Source: Nostoc sp. S4
GTDB lineage: Bacteria > Cyanobacteriota > Cyanobacteriia > Cyanobacteriales > Nostocaceae
Length of the DNA stretch: 44,695 nt
Reading direction: 5' to 3'
Assembly (NCBI GenBank): GCA_029379225.1
Contig: JAQYWR010000058.1
Span: forward strand, 1-44,695
Positions 9,245-18,170 of this stretch are shown piece after piece. Position numbers and translations under genes: made by a program. Every line of letters starts with the position of its first letter. Position 1 is the first letter of the stretch. The notes under the pieces were generated by a model, which had not been told where the DNA came from, made no database searches, and saw nothing but the letters and a program-made list of their open reading frames with translations.

Positions 9245-10069
9245 TTACAGTAACTTGAAGCCCAGGTTATTGAGAACTTCCCGCAAGCGATCGCGTCCTC
9301 TCAATGACTCGACAGTTGCGATGCGTCCGGCTGAGTGTTCTGACCAATCGCCAGCAACATCCATCTTTTGTTCAGTATAGAACTCTTTGATGATGTCGTT
9401 GTAGTGAGCGATCGCTTCATCTTGTGCTGCCAATTTATAAGTTTCCCGGTGTAGCACGGCTGATTGTGGTAACCGTGGTTTAATTGCAGCAGGCATTTCT
9501 GGATTTGTATAGCCTACACACAACCCAAATACAGCATAAACACAGTCAGGCAAATTCAATATTTCTGCTACTTCTTGCGGGCGGTTGCGGATTCCACCGA
9601 TATATACTGTTCCCAAACCCAGGGACTCAGCTGCTACTGTGGCATTTTGCGCCGCCAATGTAGCATCAACTGTTGCCATGACAAACATTTCTAAATATTC
9701 CAAACCATCATGAGATATGCCGCGACTGTCAGCAACATGAGCTAGACGCGCTAAGTCTGCTAACCAGACTAAGAATAAAGGTGCTTGTCGGATGTGTGCT
9801 TGATCCCCCGCTAGCTTGGATAACTCATCTTTGCGTTGTTGATTTTCGACTGCTACCACACTCCAAGTTTGCAAATTCGAGGAAGTAGATGCAGATTGAG
9901 CGGCTGCAACTAGCAACTCCAGGGTTCCTGCTGGTAAAGGGTCGGATAGATAAGCACGAATCGAACGGTGAGATAATAGCGATGTCAAAGAATCATTCCA
10001 GCCAATTTCCAGATTGAAGGGAATTTCACCGTAACGCAATCGCAGTAATTCTATGGGATTAGTCATCAT
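9245..10069 (-). CDS. Nitroreductase-family NADPH-dependent FMN oxidoreductase (NfsA/FRP-like)
   Basis: 274 residues of the nitroreductase/flavin reductase fold. N-terminal HRSIRAY is the FMN-phosphate motif, QSASTSSNLQTW the second flavin-contact segment, and GLGTVYIGGIRNRP the conserved loop of the NfsA/FRP subgroup. It probably transfers electrons from NAD(P)H through FMN, either to a small aromatic or quinone substrate or as a supplier of reduced flavin. Reduced-flavin supply is what two-component sulfonate monooxygenases need, and the upstream gene encodes an SsuA-like sulfonate-binding protein; no monooxygenase is present in the window. The SDR gene starts 18 bases downstream. The ATG pair at 10064-10069 gives the start. 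Confidence 0.9.
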   Translation of the reverse strand: MMTNPIELLRLRYGEIPFNLEIGWNDSLTSLLSHRSIRAYLSDPLPAGTLELLVAAAQSASTSSNLQTWSVVAVENQQRKDELSKLAGDQAHIRQAPLFLVWLADLARLAHVADSRGISHDGLEYLEMFVMATVDATLAAQNATVAAESLGLGTVYIGGIRNRPQEVAEILNLPDCVYAVFGLCVGYTNPEMPAAIKPRLPQSAVLHRETYKLAAQDEAIAHYNDIIKEFYTEQKMDVAGDWSEHSAGRIATVESLRGRDRLREVLNNLGFKLL

Positions 10070-10333
10070 TAATTCCCCGATTCCAAATTTTAAAATTGTC
10101 AGTTGTTTTATCAGTCAGAACTCAGCAGGAGTCGGTGCAGTCTTGGGGTTTCACACCACTTCCTACAACTCTTAGAACCACCAAGGGCCCAGTGGCTCAT
10201 CAAATGAAGCAACTGGTGTTGATAATTTACAATTGTGGGTTTGGCATTATTCACCACGAAAAAAGGTAATTTAGGAGTTAGATTTTTTGAGATTCTAACT
10301 TCTGACTCTTGAATTCTTATTCCCGATTCTAGA

Positions 10334-11458
10334 CTAAATTTTTGGTGATAATGCAGCATATTGTTGTTTTGTCAATACAGCATCCTTCACATTCACCTGT
10401 TTAGGAATTAACTTCAAGTTATAATAGGTATCTGCAACATCTTGTTGTAAATTTATCAGATTATCATCAATTGCTACAAGACCAAAAGTCCGCCTGTTAA
10501 TTGCTTTTCTCATCGTTTCTAGGTCAATTCCTAAGGCAGGTGCTAAAGTTTTTGCTACTTCTTCTCTATTTTGTTTAGACCATTCTTCTAAGTTTTGAAT
10601 TTCCTCTAGTATTGCTTTCACAGTTTGGGAATTTTCAGTGACAAATTTGCGGCTTATCAAATAATATCCTCCCTGTTTATTAATTCCTGTACCATCAATC
10701 AAAACTCTCGCTTTAGTTGCCTCTTGAGCTGCTGCATAGAAGGGGTCCCAAATCACCCAGGCATCTACACTGCCCTTAACAAATGTAGCACGGGCATCGG
10801 CTGGTGCCAAATACTTAGGTTCAATGTCAGTATATTTCAATCCCGCTTTTTCTAAAACTTGGACTAACAATAAGTGAGCGCTAGACCCTTTTTGAAAAGC
10901 AATCTTTTTACCTTTGAGATCGGTAAGTTTTTGAATTGATGAATTCTCAGGAATAAGAATTGCTGAACTAGCTGGAGTAGCAGCAGTACCAACAAGATAA
11001 ATTAGTGATGCTCGTGCTGCTTGAGCAAATATTGGCGGTGATTCTCCTACAGGGCCGATATCAATACTACCCACATTCATAGCTTCTAGAAGTTGGGGCC
11101 CTGCTTGAAATTCTGTCCATTGTACAGTTATACCTTCTGGTGCTAAACGCTTTTCTAAAACACCCTTAGTTCTGAGTAAAATAGTTGATTTTTGATAACC
11201 AAATTTTACTACTGTTGCTTTATTGTTAGTAGAATTAGTTACAGATGCAGAGGTAGTACTGGCAGTAGGAGAAGTAACTGTTGGTGTTGATGAGCAGGCA
11301 GCAAACAGCAAACTCAAACATAGCCCTGTAACAAAAGCTCCCACAATTGGTACAAAGCAAGAGAATAATTTTTGTTGGTTCTTAAATAGGATATTTCTCG
11401 ACTGGATCGATGATATCCACTTTCTAATCAAGGGGCGAAAAATTAAACTAATCATCAA
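10334..11458 (-). CDS. Aliphatic sulfonate/nitrate/taurine ABC transporter substrate-binding lipoprotein (SsuA-like)
   Basis: 374 residues. An N-terminal signal segment (about residues 31-54) ends in the lipobox LFAAC, with the lipidated cysteine at about 55. A Ser/Thr-rich linker follows, then the periplasmic binding domain: VVKFGYQKS, GSIDIGPVGESPPIFAQAA and GSVDAWVIWDPFYAAA are hallmarks of SsuA/TauA-type sulfonate binders. The protein captures organosulfonates in the periplasm for an ABC importer. No permease or ATPase gene is adjacent, so it is an orphan or uses a transporter encoded elsewhere. The first ~28 residues are unusually long and basic before the hydrophobic core, so a later internal start is possible. 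It shares strand with the flavoprotein/SDR pair downstream and the aldolase/dioxygenase pair upstream, supporting a sulfur-scavenging role. Confidence 0.9.
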   Translation of the reverse strand: MMISLIFRPLIRKWISSIQSRNILFKNQQKLFSCFVPIVGAFVTGLCLSLLFAACSSTPTVTSPTASTTSASVTNSTNNKATVVKFGYQKSTILLRTKGVLEKRLAPEGITVQWTEFQAGPQLLEAMNVGSIDIGPVGESPPIFAQAARASLIYLVGTAATPASSAILIPENSSIQKLTDLKGKKIAFQKGSSAHLLLVQVLEKAGLKYTDIEPKYLAPADARATFVKGSVDAWVIWDPFYAAAQEATKARVLIDGTGINKQGGYYLISRKFVTENSQTVKAILEEIQNLEEWSKQNREEVAKTLAPALGIDLETMRKAINRRTFGLVAIDDNLINLQQDVADTYYNLKLIPKQVNVKDAVLTKQQYAALSPKI

Positions 11459-11666
11459 AATGATTTCTCCGAGCTATAAATATACTATAAACCTATATGT
11501 TTACCGTAGTATATAGAAATGACTCTTTCTGTATTGCGTCCTTCTACGTAGGGAAGAAATATTTTTGACTGTTTAGAAACTCGTAATAACTGCTATATCC
11601 GAGTGGTTTTGCCCACACTTGGAAAAAGTCAATCAACTATCACTTTTATATAACAGACCATTTAAG
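11459..11666. other. Promoter-side intergenic region of the SsuA-like gene
   Basis: No gene is seen. The region just upstream of the SsuA-like start is AT-rich and should contain its promoter (minus strand). It merges into the inverted-repeat element at 11667-11810. Confidence 0.35.
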
Positions 11667-11810
11667 GTTGTGTTGCAAAAACTTGTTGACGAGAAAAATT
11701 CTGGATAAATCACAACGAATTATGCAGTAATACTGAACTAATGAGCAACAAATTTTACTTGATTAATCATGTCTCCTTTTTCAACTCCCTACTCGTTTTT
11801 ACAACACAAC
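11667..11810. mobile_element. MITE-like or IS-remnant element with 16-bp terminal inverted repeats
   Basis: GTTGTGTTGCAAAAAC at 11667-11682 is matched in inverse by GTTTTTACAACACAAC at 11795-11810 (15 of 16 positions). They bound a 144-base AT-rich segment with no reading frame. TGTTGCAA-type ends resemble terminal repeats of several insertion sequences. The size and lack of coding fit a miniature non-autonomous element or decayed IS. No clear target duplication is visible, so the call is tentative. Confidence 0.4.
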
Positions 11811-11825
11811 TTGAAAAATACAATC

Positions 11826-12584
11826 CTAATCGAGCAAATCGGGTTCTTCCCGCACAATCCTTTCGTAAAGTGGCTGGAAGCTAAACCACCCACTTGTAGG
11901 CGCTCCCACTTGAGTGTGTGTTAAACGGGCTGTTTCGTGTTGGATAATACTGGGTCTACCTGCGGCTTCTGCCAACAGTTGCGCTTGGCACGATCGCTCA
12001 AGGCTAATATACCAAAAAGCAGCTTCGTCTACCGTATGTCCCACAGTTAAAATGCCGTGGTTACGCAGGATGATAGCTTTGTTTTCTCTTAAAGCTTGTG
12101 CAAGTCGCTTGCCTTGATCGGTATCTAATACTCCTGTATCATCTTCAAACAAAGCATGGTCTTCGTAAAAGGCACAAGAATCTTGAGTTAAGGGGTCAAG
12201 CAGACGACCCAAACTCGACCAAGCTTTGCCATAAATTGAATGAGCGTGTGCAGCTGCAATTACATCAGGTCTAGCCTCATGAATCTGAGAATGGATAACA
12301 AAGGCAGCTTGATTGACCTGAGCATCGCCTTTCACTACCTCACCTTCTTTATTAACCAAGATCAGGTCACAAACTCGGATATGACCGAAGTATATGCCCA
12401 ATGGATTGATCCAGAAATGATCTGTAAACTCCGGATCGCGTACTGTAATATGACCTGCAATGCCTTCACAGAAGCCGAAGCGACCAAACAAGCGAAAAGC
12501 TGCGGCGAGGCGTTGCTTGCGATGCAGGCGTTCATCTTCAACTCGCTCGAATACAGGGGGTTGCGGTCTATCGTAGTTGGGCAT
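11826..12584 (-). CDS. Class II aldolase/adducin family protein
   Basis: A zinc-dependent aldolase-fold enzyme of the fuculose-phosphate/ribulose-phosphate aldolase superfamily. AAHAHSIYGKAW carries the HxH metal ligands and RNHGILTVG the third histidine. The N-terminal RKQRLAAAFRLFGRFGFCEGIAGHITVRDP is the usual substrate-pocket segment. The start is the ATG at 12582-12584: it is preceded by a strong GGAGGAGGG ribosome-binding site, gives a normal 252-residue protein, and overlaps the 3' end of the dioxygenase-like gene by 17 bases, which implies translational coupling. A longer frame upstream is only the antisense-like extension inside the neighbour. The substrate is not predictable; in this context a sulfonated or thiol-derived aldol such as a sulfolactate-like compound is conceivable, but that is inference. 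Confidence 0.9.
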   Translation of the reverse strand: MPNYDRPQPPVFERVEDERLHRKQRLAAAFRLFGRFGFCEGIAGHITVRDPEFTDHFWINPLGIYFGHIRVCDLILVNKEGEVVKGDAQVNQAAFVIHSQIHEARPDVIAAAHAHSIYGKAWSSLGRLLDPLTQDSCAFYEDHALFEDDTGVLDTDQGKRLAQALRENKAIILRNHGILTVGHTVDEAAFWYISLERSCQAQLLAEAAGRPSIIQHETARLTHTQVGAPTSGWFSFQPLYERIVREEPDLLD

Positions 12585-13242
12585 ATTCTTTACCCTCCTC
12601 CTCTTTGCAGGGAGCATTGGAATATCCAGAGCGAAAAGATTTGACGCTGTGAGATTCTGGAATAAACTGGTGACGCCAGATGCAACCAGTATCATTGCCT
12701 AGAAGATGGATAGATACAGATTCGCTCTCAGATGTGGTTTTGACGGCGTGGATATCACCATCTGGAGGTAAGAGGCGGTAAATATCCCCCCTTTGAAGCA
12801 ATCGCACTTGTGTTACTTGTAATTGTGCGTGTCCTGTGGTGTTACCGTTATCTACACGCCGATAGACTGTTTCTTGTTGATTGCCTTTATATAAACCAAT
12901 TAATCCCCAAGCTAAATGGTCGTGGACAGGAGTGGTTGAACCTGGAGGAATCACCAAGCTAAATACTGACAAAGAACGGTCTTGAGCGCGATAAAGTAGC
13001 CACTGACCAATACCACCGCCCATTTTACTTTTAGGATTGACTTGAGCAAATTTTTCTGGTAACCATTGCTGTTGGGTAAGTAGCTCTTGAAAATAGGATT
13101 CTAATATAGTCAGAGTTTGTGTACTAACGCCAGTAACACTTCCCGTAATTTTACGTACTTTTGCTACAAGTGCTTGCAGTTCTGGGCTTTCAATAAACCA
13201 TTGATCTTCTGGTAATGGTTCTAAAATAGTATCGTTCGTCAT
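12568..13242 (-). CDS. Cysteine dioxygenase-like cupin (thiol dioxygenase)
   Basis: 224 residues with a cupin fold. PVHDHLAWGLIGLYKGNQQET holds the HxH iron ligands (about H107 and H109), and GDIHAV supplies the third histidine (about H165), the 3-His site of thiol dioxygenases that convert cysteine, 3-mercaptopropionate or cysteamine to sulfinates with O2. The spacing and the GLYKG segment fit bacterial cysteine-dioxygenase-like proteins without the Cys-Tyr crosslink. The gene overlaps the aldolase start by 17 bases and lies downstream of a LysR gene. A 9-bp inverted repeat lies 18 bases before the ATG. Substrate choice between cysteine and another thiol is unresolved. Confidence 0.85.
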   Translation of the reverse strand: MTNDTILEPLPEDQWFIESPELQALVAKVRKITGSVTGVSTQTLTILESYFQELLTQQQWLPEKFAQVNPKSKMGGGIGQWLLYRAQDRSLSVFSLVIPPGSTTPVHDHLAWGLIGLYKGNQQETVYRRVDNGNTTGHAQLQVTQVRLLQRGDIYRLLPPDGDIHAVKTTSESESVSIHLLGNDTGCIWRHQFIPESHSVKSFRSGYSNAPCKEEEGKEYAQLR

Positions 13243-13259
13243 CTATATTCCTCATTAAT

Positions 13260-13299
13260 TTAAGTAAGTCGACGTCAATATACGTTGTTGCTTACTTAA
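13260..13299. promoter_or_regulatory. Inverted repeat upstream of dioxygenase gene (candidate LysR operator or 5'-UTR hairpin)
   Basis: TTAAGTAAG (13260-13268) and CTTACTTAA (13291-13299) are exact reverse complements separated by 22 bases, just upstream of the dioxygenase ATG (13242). LysR-type regulators bind interrupted dyads in such positions, and a LysR gene is the next one upstream. The closeness to the start codon also allows a leader hairpin. Confidence 0.4.
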
Positions 13300-13494
13300 T
13301 CTTTATTTAAATACTTTCGTTTTATTGTGCCAACCTAATGACGAAATTTTTTACTTTTGGCGATCGTAGGGAAGCAATCCCAAAAACGTTGTGATTGGTC
13401 ATTTCACTCGCTACGGACATATTACGGGTTATTTACCAAACATCATAGTAACTTCTGTTTTGGGACTGACAAATAAAAATATCCCCCTGCTCTC

Positions 13495-13545
13495 ACTCAA
13501 CACTCAACACCAATACTCATCACTCATCAGTCAACAGTCATCATT
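13495..13545. repeat. CA/TCA-rich short repeats before LysR 3' end
   Basis: A run of imperfect ACTCA/CATCA units (CACTCAACACTCAAC..., ACTCATCACTCATCAGTCA) occupies the end of the 13243-13544 gap, abutting the LysR stop codon. It belongs to the short tandem repeats common in filamentous cyanobacteria. The rest of the gap holds the dioxygenase promoter and no gene. Confidence 0.55.
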
Positions 13546-14441
13546 CAGCTACTCGGCTGACTTACATCAAGACAAGCTTGGACAAAGTCTTGAACTACGC
13601 TGTTTGAAGAATCTCGTCGCCACGCCACAGCTAGCACACTAGGGCTGACATCCTCAACTCGGCGGAAAGTTTGCCCGGACAACATGTAAACTTGTGTGCT
13701 GCTTTCCGAGACTAGTGCTATTCCTTGATTATTAATCACCGCCTCCATTGCTTCGTTAGTATTATTTACTTCCGTGCCAAAAACGATTGGATGTCCGTCA
13801 CGCTCATTTTTTGCTAACCAGTAATCTCGCCATATTCCTGTTTCAGAGGGCACTGTAATAAACGGTTCATTAACCAAATCAGCTATCTGCAAGACTTCGC
13901 GTTGCGCCAGTGGATGCTCAGATGATAAAGCAACCCATCTTGGCTCAACCAATAAAATTTTAGTGAATAATTTTTCTTGTTTGGGAACTGGTAACCATAA
14001 TAAAGCAACATCAGTATTGCCAGAGAGTAGTCCAGCCGTAGGATCTGAGAACTCAAAGAAACGAATCGCCACCTTCCACCCTGGTTGTACGACTTGAAAG
14101 CGTGAAAGGATAGATTTTGTTAATTCATTGCCAATTCGACAAATAAAACCAACCCGCAATGTCTGCGTTTCCCTTGCTGCTACTTCTCGCAGCTTTAATA
14201 AAGTAAACTGCCAATCTTCGATTAGTCCTGCGGCTAAAGGCAAGAGTGCTTCACCAGCAGCAGTCAGTTTCACTTCTCGACTATTACGGCGCAGTAATTC
14301 AATGCCCAATTCCCGCTCTAGTTGGCGAATTTGCTTAGATAATGCTGGTTGTGAGATATATAAGCGTTCAGCAGCACGGGTGAAGTTCAACTCTTCAGCC
14401 ACGGCAACAAAGTAACGAAGCAAGCGTAAATCTGCATCCAT
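13545..14441 (-). CDS. LysR-family transcriptional regulator
   Basis: 298 residues, the normal LTTR length. Residues ~5-60 form the winged helix-turn-helix (LRYFVAVAEELNFTRAAERLYISQPALSKQIRQLE), followed by a linker helix and a periplasmic-binding-like effector domain (AGLLSGNTDVALLWLP, ITVPSET). It is divergent from the RND pump gene (263 bases apart) and upstream of the dioxygenase-aldolase pair on its own strand. Either could be its target; the dyad at 13260-13299 favours the sulfur genes, while the classic divergent layout favours the pump. The effector is unknown. Confidence 0.93.
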   Translation of the reverse strand: MDADLRLLRYFVAVAEELNFTRAAERLYISQPALSKQIRQLERELGIELLRRNSREVKLTAAGEALLPLAAGLIEDWQFTLLKLREVAARETQTLRVGFICRIGNELTKSILSRFQVVQPGWKVAIRFFEFSDPTAGLLSGNTDVALLWLPVPKQEKLFTKILLVEPRWVALSSEHPLAQREVLQIADLVNEPFITVPSETGIWRDYWLAKNERDGHPIVFGTEVNNTNEAMEAVINNQGIALVSESSTQVYMLSGQTFRRVEDVSPSVLAVAWRRDSSNSVVQDFVQACLDVSQPSS

Positions 14442-14529
14442 GCTGTTTAGTAGTTTTTATTTATTCTTTTTGGTTATAGCAGTATATCTTGGACTTTTGA
14501 GACAGTTTGCGGTAAAAACTTTTAATGAG

Positions 14530-14702
14530 TCAGGCGATTGGGGATCGGAGATTGGGGATTGGAAATTGGGGACTGAGAATTGGGCGCAATATGCTCCAGG
14601 TGCAAAGTTCTGGGGAAAAATTTGCTGCAATTTTTCTACTCTCTGCTTGCCACTCCCCAGCCCCTATTCCCCAATCCCCAGCCCCCAATCCCAATCCCTA
14701 GC
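14530..14702. repeat. GGGGATT-type short tandem repeats in mirrored orientation
   Basis: The LysR/pump intergenic region has a block of GATTGGGGATT-like heptamers (14535-14585). A complementary block of CCCCAATCCC-like units (14650-14700) follows, so the two can pair into a long imperfect stem. The second block ends only two bases before the pump ATG. These are the cyanobacterial STRR type. Confidence 0.75.
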
Positions 14703-14704
14703 CT

Positions 14705-17700
14705 ATGTTTGTCAACACTTTTATCAGACGCCCAGTTCTGACTACTGTCTGTACATTCATCATTTTGCTGCTAGGAAGCATTTGTATTCCTATCCTGCCG
14801 ATTTCTCAGCTACCAGATCTGGCCCCGGTGCAAATCACTGTTAGCTCCAATAATATTGGTGCAGATGCTCAAACAACAGAAAGCACTGTTACTAATATTA
14901 TTGAGCGACAAATTAATGGAGTTAAAGATGTATCTTATATATCTTCTAATACGGGTAATGATGGTTCAAGCAATATAACTGTTTCTTTCCCAACTAATGT
15001 TAATAGCGATATTGCTCAAGTAAACGTTCAAAATAAAGAAGCTCTCTCCGATCCTCAATTGCCGGATACTGTTCAACGAACTGGTGTGACTGTTGAAACA
15101 GCATCAAGTAGTCTGCTTCTAGTATTTGGGTTCTTCTCAGATAATAATGAATATGACAACATTTTTATTAGTAACTATGTTGACCTATTTATTCTCGACC
15201 AGATTAAACGAATTCCTGGTGTGGGAAAAGCCACTATTTTTGGAGAACGTAAATATGCAATGCGTCTTTGGCTCGATCCCAACAAGCTTGCTCAACATCA
15301 ACTAACTCCTCAAGACGTGACAACTGCCCTGCAAGAACAAAATATTCAGGTGGGTGCAGGGGCAATTGGTAAGGAACCAGCACCAGATAATCAAAGCTTT
15401 GAATTTGCTTTACGAGCAAGCAGTCGATTCAAAGATGCGGCTGAATTTGAGGAAATGGTGTTGAAGGTGGGTCAACAAAGTGGCACTACTAACACTAATA
15501 CCCTAGTAAAAGTCAAAGATGTCGGTCGAGTTGAACTAGGAGCAGAGAACTATCTCGCTGATGCCAAATTTACGCTCCCAGGAAACGATCCCAAGCCTGC
15601 TGTGGGTTTAGGAATATATCAACTTCCAGGCAGTAATGCCTTGCAAGTTGCCCATGCTGTTGAAGAACAAATCGCAACGCTAGCAAAGAGTTTTCCACCA
15701 GGACTCAAAGCCGAGTTAGCATTTGATACTACTCCATTTGTGGAAATTTCCTTAGAAGAGGTGCTACACACCCTAGTTGAGGCGATTGTGCTAGTGGTCT
15801 TAGTAATTTTTATTTTTTTACAAGACTGGCGCACCACAATCATTCCCACTGTTGCGATCCCCGTGTCCTTGATTGGGACATGTGCGGCTCTTTTGGTTTT
15901 AGGATTTCAAATTAATACACTGACATTATTTGGTTTCGTTCTGGCGATCGGTATTGTCGTTGATGATGCAATCATTGTGGTGGAAGCTGTTGCAGTTAAA
16001 CTCGAACAGGGCTTGAAGCCGTTTGAGGCAGCGGTGGAAGCGATGAAAGAGTTGACAGGAGCAATCATTGCTACTTCGCTTGTACTGATGGCGGTATTCA
16101 TTCCGGTTGCATTCATTCCAGGCACTACTGGGATTGTCTACAAACAATTTGCCTTAACCATTGCTTGTTCGATTGGAATTTCGACTTTCAATGCTTTAAG
16201 CTTCTCTCCCAGTATGGCAGCGATCCTGATGCGCCCAGCTCAGACTCCACGCGGCCCTTTGGGCTGGTTTTTTACACAGTTTAATCGAGGATTTAGCTGG
16301 TTCACGCGCCGCTACGTCAGGTTTGTTAGCTTCCTGACTCATATCAAGGCGGTTGTGATAGGAGTTTTTATCGCTGGTTTACTGGCAACGGTTTTTATGT
16401 ACAAAACAGTGCCTACCGGATTTATTCCAGAGGAAGACCAGGGCTACTTCTTTGTAATTGTCCAAGGGCCTGACGGGGTTTCTTTGAAGTATACAGAATC
16501 CGTCATGAACCAGGTTGTTAAGGAAATTACGACGCTTCCCCAAGTGAGAGCTAGTTTTATGATTAGTGGCTTTGGTTTCGATGGCAACGCTTCTAATTTA
16601 GGCATTGCCTTTGCTAACCTAAAACCTTGGAAAGAGAGAGCCGAACAATCTCAATCTGTTTATGGCATACTTCAAGGGCTGAATAAAAAGCTGTCTACAA
16701 TTACCGAAGCTAGAGCGATCGCTGTGAATGCGCCTCCAGTTAGAGGCTTAAGTACTACGGGTGGTTTTGAGTTTATCATTCAAGACCGCACGGGCAGTGC
16801 GCCGATTCAAACTTTGGTTGATACCACTCAAAAGTTCATTGCCGCAGCAAATAAAAACCCTGCTCTCCAACGAGTCTTTACTCAGTTCACCGCAGACACT
16901 CCCCAATTTGAAATCCAGGTAGACCGCAATCAAGCCAAAGCTCTAAATGTGGAGATTAATGATGTCTTTGGCTCGTTGCAATCTTACTTGGGGTCACAAT
17001 ATGTGAATGACTTTGTTCAAGGACAGCGACAGTATCGGGTATATGTCCAAGCAGATGGAGTTTTCCGGTCAAATCCTGATGATATTGGCAAGTTGTATGT
17101 TCGCTCATCAACTGGGGCGATGATTCCCTTGAGTAATTTGGTAAAAGTTACTCCGTTTGTGGGGCCGAAAACAATCTCGCATTATAACTTGTATCGCTCA
17201 ATCAAAGTTCAAGGCGCTCCTGCTCCTGGCGCGAGTTCTGGACAAGCGATTAAAGCGATGGAGCAACTAGCAGCAGAGGTTTTACCTCAGGGATTTGGCT
17301 ACGAGTGGACAGGGACTTATCTGCAAGAAAAGACATCTGGAGGAGCTACCGGACTGATTTTTGCTTTAGCGATCGCTATTGTCTTTTTGGTGCTGTCAGC
17401 TCAGTATGAAAGCTACATTGACCCAATTATCATTTTGTTGACGGTTCCCCTGGCAGTTTTGGGAGCAATGACAGCTATTTGGTTGCGATCGAATATTTTC
17501 ATGTCAGGTAGCCTGTTTCCCAAAGTAGTTGATGATATTTATTGCCAGGTAGGCCTGGTGACTTTGATTGGTCTAGCCGCCAAGAACGCGATTTTAGTTG
17601 TAGAATTTGCCAATCAACTGCACGAGCAGGGCATGAGCTACACGCGGGCGGCGGTGAAAGCTGGACAAGAACGTTTGCGACCGATTTTAATGACTTCCTT

Positions 17701-17986
17701 TGCAGCCCTGCTAGGATTTTTGCCCTTGGTGATTTCTTCTGGAGCTGGAGCAAGTAGCCGTTGGTCTTTAGGAACAGCACTGTTTGGGGGGCTACTGCTT
17801 TCAACATTCTTGAGTTTGTTCTTAGTGCCAATTCTCTACATTCTGGTTAAGAGTTTGGCTGAAGCTATATTTTCTCGTGGGCGACGCGGAGGCTCAAATC
17901 CTCCAGATTCTCCAAATGGAACTTTGGATGGACATAGAGCTTTGCCTGCTGGTTCAATTCAGCAGCAAGAGAGAAGAAATGGTTGA
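14705..17986 (+). CDS. RND multidrug efflux permease, HAE1 (AcrB-like) family
   Basis: 1093 residues with the AcrB plan: TM1 at ~10-30, a porter domain, TM2-6 at ~355-500, a second porter domain and TM7-12 at ~880-1050. The proton-relay Asp pair is in GFVLAIGIVVDDAIIVVEA (about D420/D421), and GLAAKNAILVVEFA in the second half supplies the relay Lys. The start FIRRPVLTTVC is the usual cytoplasmic entry to TM1. It exports hydrophobic or amphiphilic compounds using the proton gradient, needing a periplasmic adaptor and a TolC-type channel; neither is encoded nearby. The C-terminal ~40 residues (from SRGRRGGSNPPDS) are low-complexity and unlike AcrB, probably recruited from repeat DNA. No Shine-Dalgarno site is visible, since C-rich repeats abut the ATG. 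Confidence 0.95.
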   Translation: MFVNTFIRRPVLTTVCTFIILLLGSICIPILPISQLPDLAPVQITVSSNNIGADAQTTESTVTNIIERQINGVKDVSYISSNTGNDGSSNITVSFPTNVNSDIAQVNVQNKEALSDPQLPDTVQRTGVTVETASSSLLLVFGFFSDNNEYDNIFISNYVDLFILDQIKRIPGVGKATIFGERKYAMRLWLDPNKLAQHQLTPQDVTTALQEQNIQVGAGAIGKEPAPDNQSFEFALRASSRFKDAAEFEEMVLKVGQQSGTTNTNTLVKVKDVGRVELGAENYLADAKFTLPGNDPKPAVGLGIYQLPGSNALQVAHAVEEQIATLAKSFPPGLKAELAFDTTPFVEISLEEVLHTLVEAIVLVVLVIFIFLQDWRTTIIPTVAIPVSLIGTCAALLVLGFQINTLTLFGFVLAIGIVVDDAIIVVEAVAVKLEQGLKPFEAAVEAMKELTGAIIATSLVLMAVFIPVAFIPGTTGIVYKQFALTIACSIGISTFNALSFSPSMAAILMRPAQTPRGPLGWFFTQFNRGFSWFTRRYVRFVSFLTHIKAVVIGVFIAGLLATVFMYKTVPTGFIPEEDQGYFFVIVQGPDGVSLKYTESVMNQVVKEITTLPQVRASFMISGFGFDGNASNLGIAFANLKPWKERAEQSQSVYGILQGLNKKLSTITEARAIAVNAPPVRGLSTTGGFEFIIQDRTGSAPIQTLVDTTQKFIAAANKNPALQRVFTQFTADTPQFEIQVDRNQAKALNVEINDVFGSLQSYLGSQYVNDFVQGQRQYRVYVQADGVFRSNPDDIGKLYVRSSTGAMIPLSNLVKVTPFVGPKTISHYNLYRSIKVQGAPAPGASSGQAIKAMEQLAAEVLPQGFGYEWTGTYLQEKTSGGATGLIFALAIAIVFLVLSAQYESYIDPIIILLTVPLAVLGAMTAIWLRSNIFMSGSLFPKVVDDIYCQVGLVTLIGLAAKNAILVVEFANQLHEQGMSYTRAAVKAGQERLRPILMTSFAALLGFLPLVISSGAGASSRWSLGTALFGGLLLSTFLSLFLVPILYILVKSLAEAIFSRGRRGGSNPPDSPNGTLDGHRALPAGSIQQQERRNG

Positions 17987-18002
17987 TGGGAACAGGGCAT
18001 TA

Positions 18003-18042
18003 AAAAGTAAAAAGGCAATCATATTCTTTTCTTTTTACTTTT
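18003..18042. terminator. Hairpin terminator after RND pump
   Basis: AAAAGTAAAAAG (18003-18014) pairs perfectly with CTTTTTACTTTT (18031-18042), 17 bases after the stop codon. Flanking GGGC and GCCC can extend the stem past a bulge. The T-rich 3' arm provides the U run. Confidence 0.65.
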
Positions 18043-18134
18043 GCCCTTTACCTTTTAACTTTCTAATCCTTTTAAACTAGCGTTGCTGATGATAAAATCT
18101 AGACCCCAAAAGACTTGCCCAGTCCCCAGTCCCC

Positions 18135-18170
18135 TTGCTATAAATACTCGCTTTTATACTTTTATAGCAA
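18135..18170. repeat. 10-bp perfect inverted repeat plus CTGCCTCCTGC direct repeats
   Basis: TTGCTATAAA (18135-18144) and TTTATAGCAA (18161-18170) form an exact stem with a 16-base loop. Further on, 18230-18282 carries repeated GCAAGAACTGCCTCCTGC-like units. Both lie in the 17987-18313 gap, which holds no gene. The TTGCTATAAA hairpin is of a kind seen repeatedly in cyanobacterial intergenic DNA. Confidence 0.5.

Noticed and set aside
10111..10359. 82-codon minus-strand frame after the SsuA-like gene
   Set aside because: Its IQESEVRI-type segment is translated short-repeat DNA, and the frame partly overlaps the end of the SsuA-like gene.
14440..14844. 134-codon plus-strand frame before the RND pump
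   Set aside because: It runs through GGGGATT repeats and then the pump gene in another frame; it is a repeat artefact.
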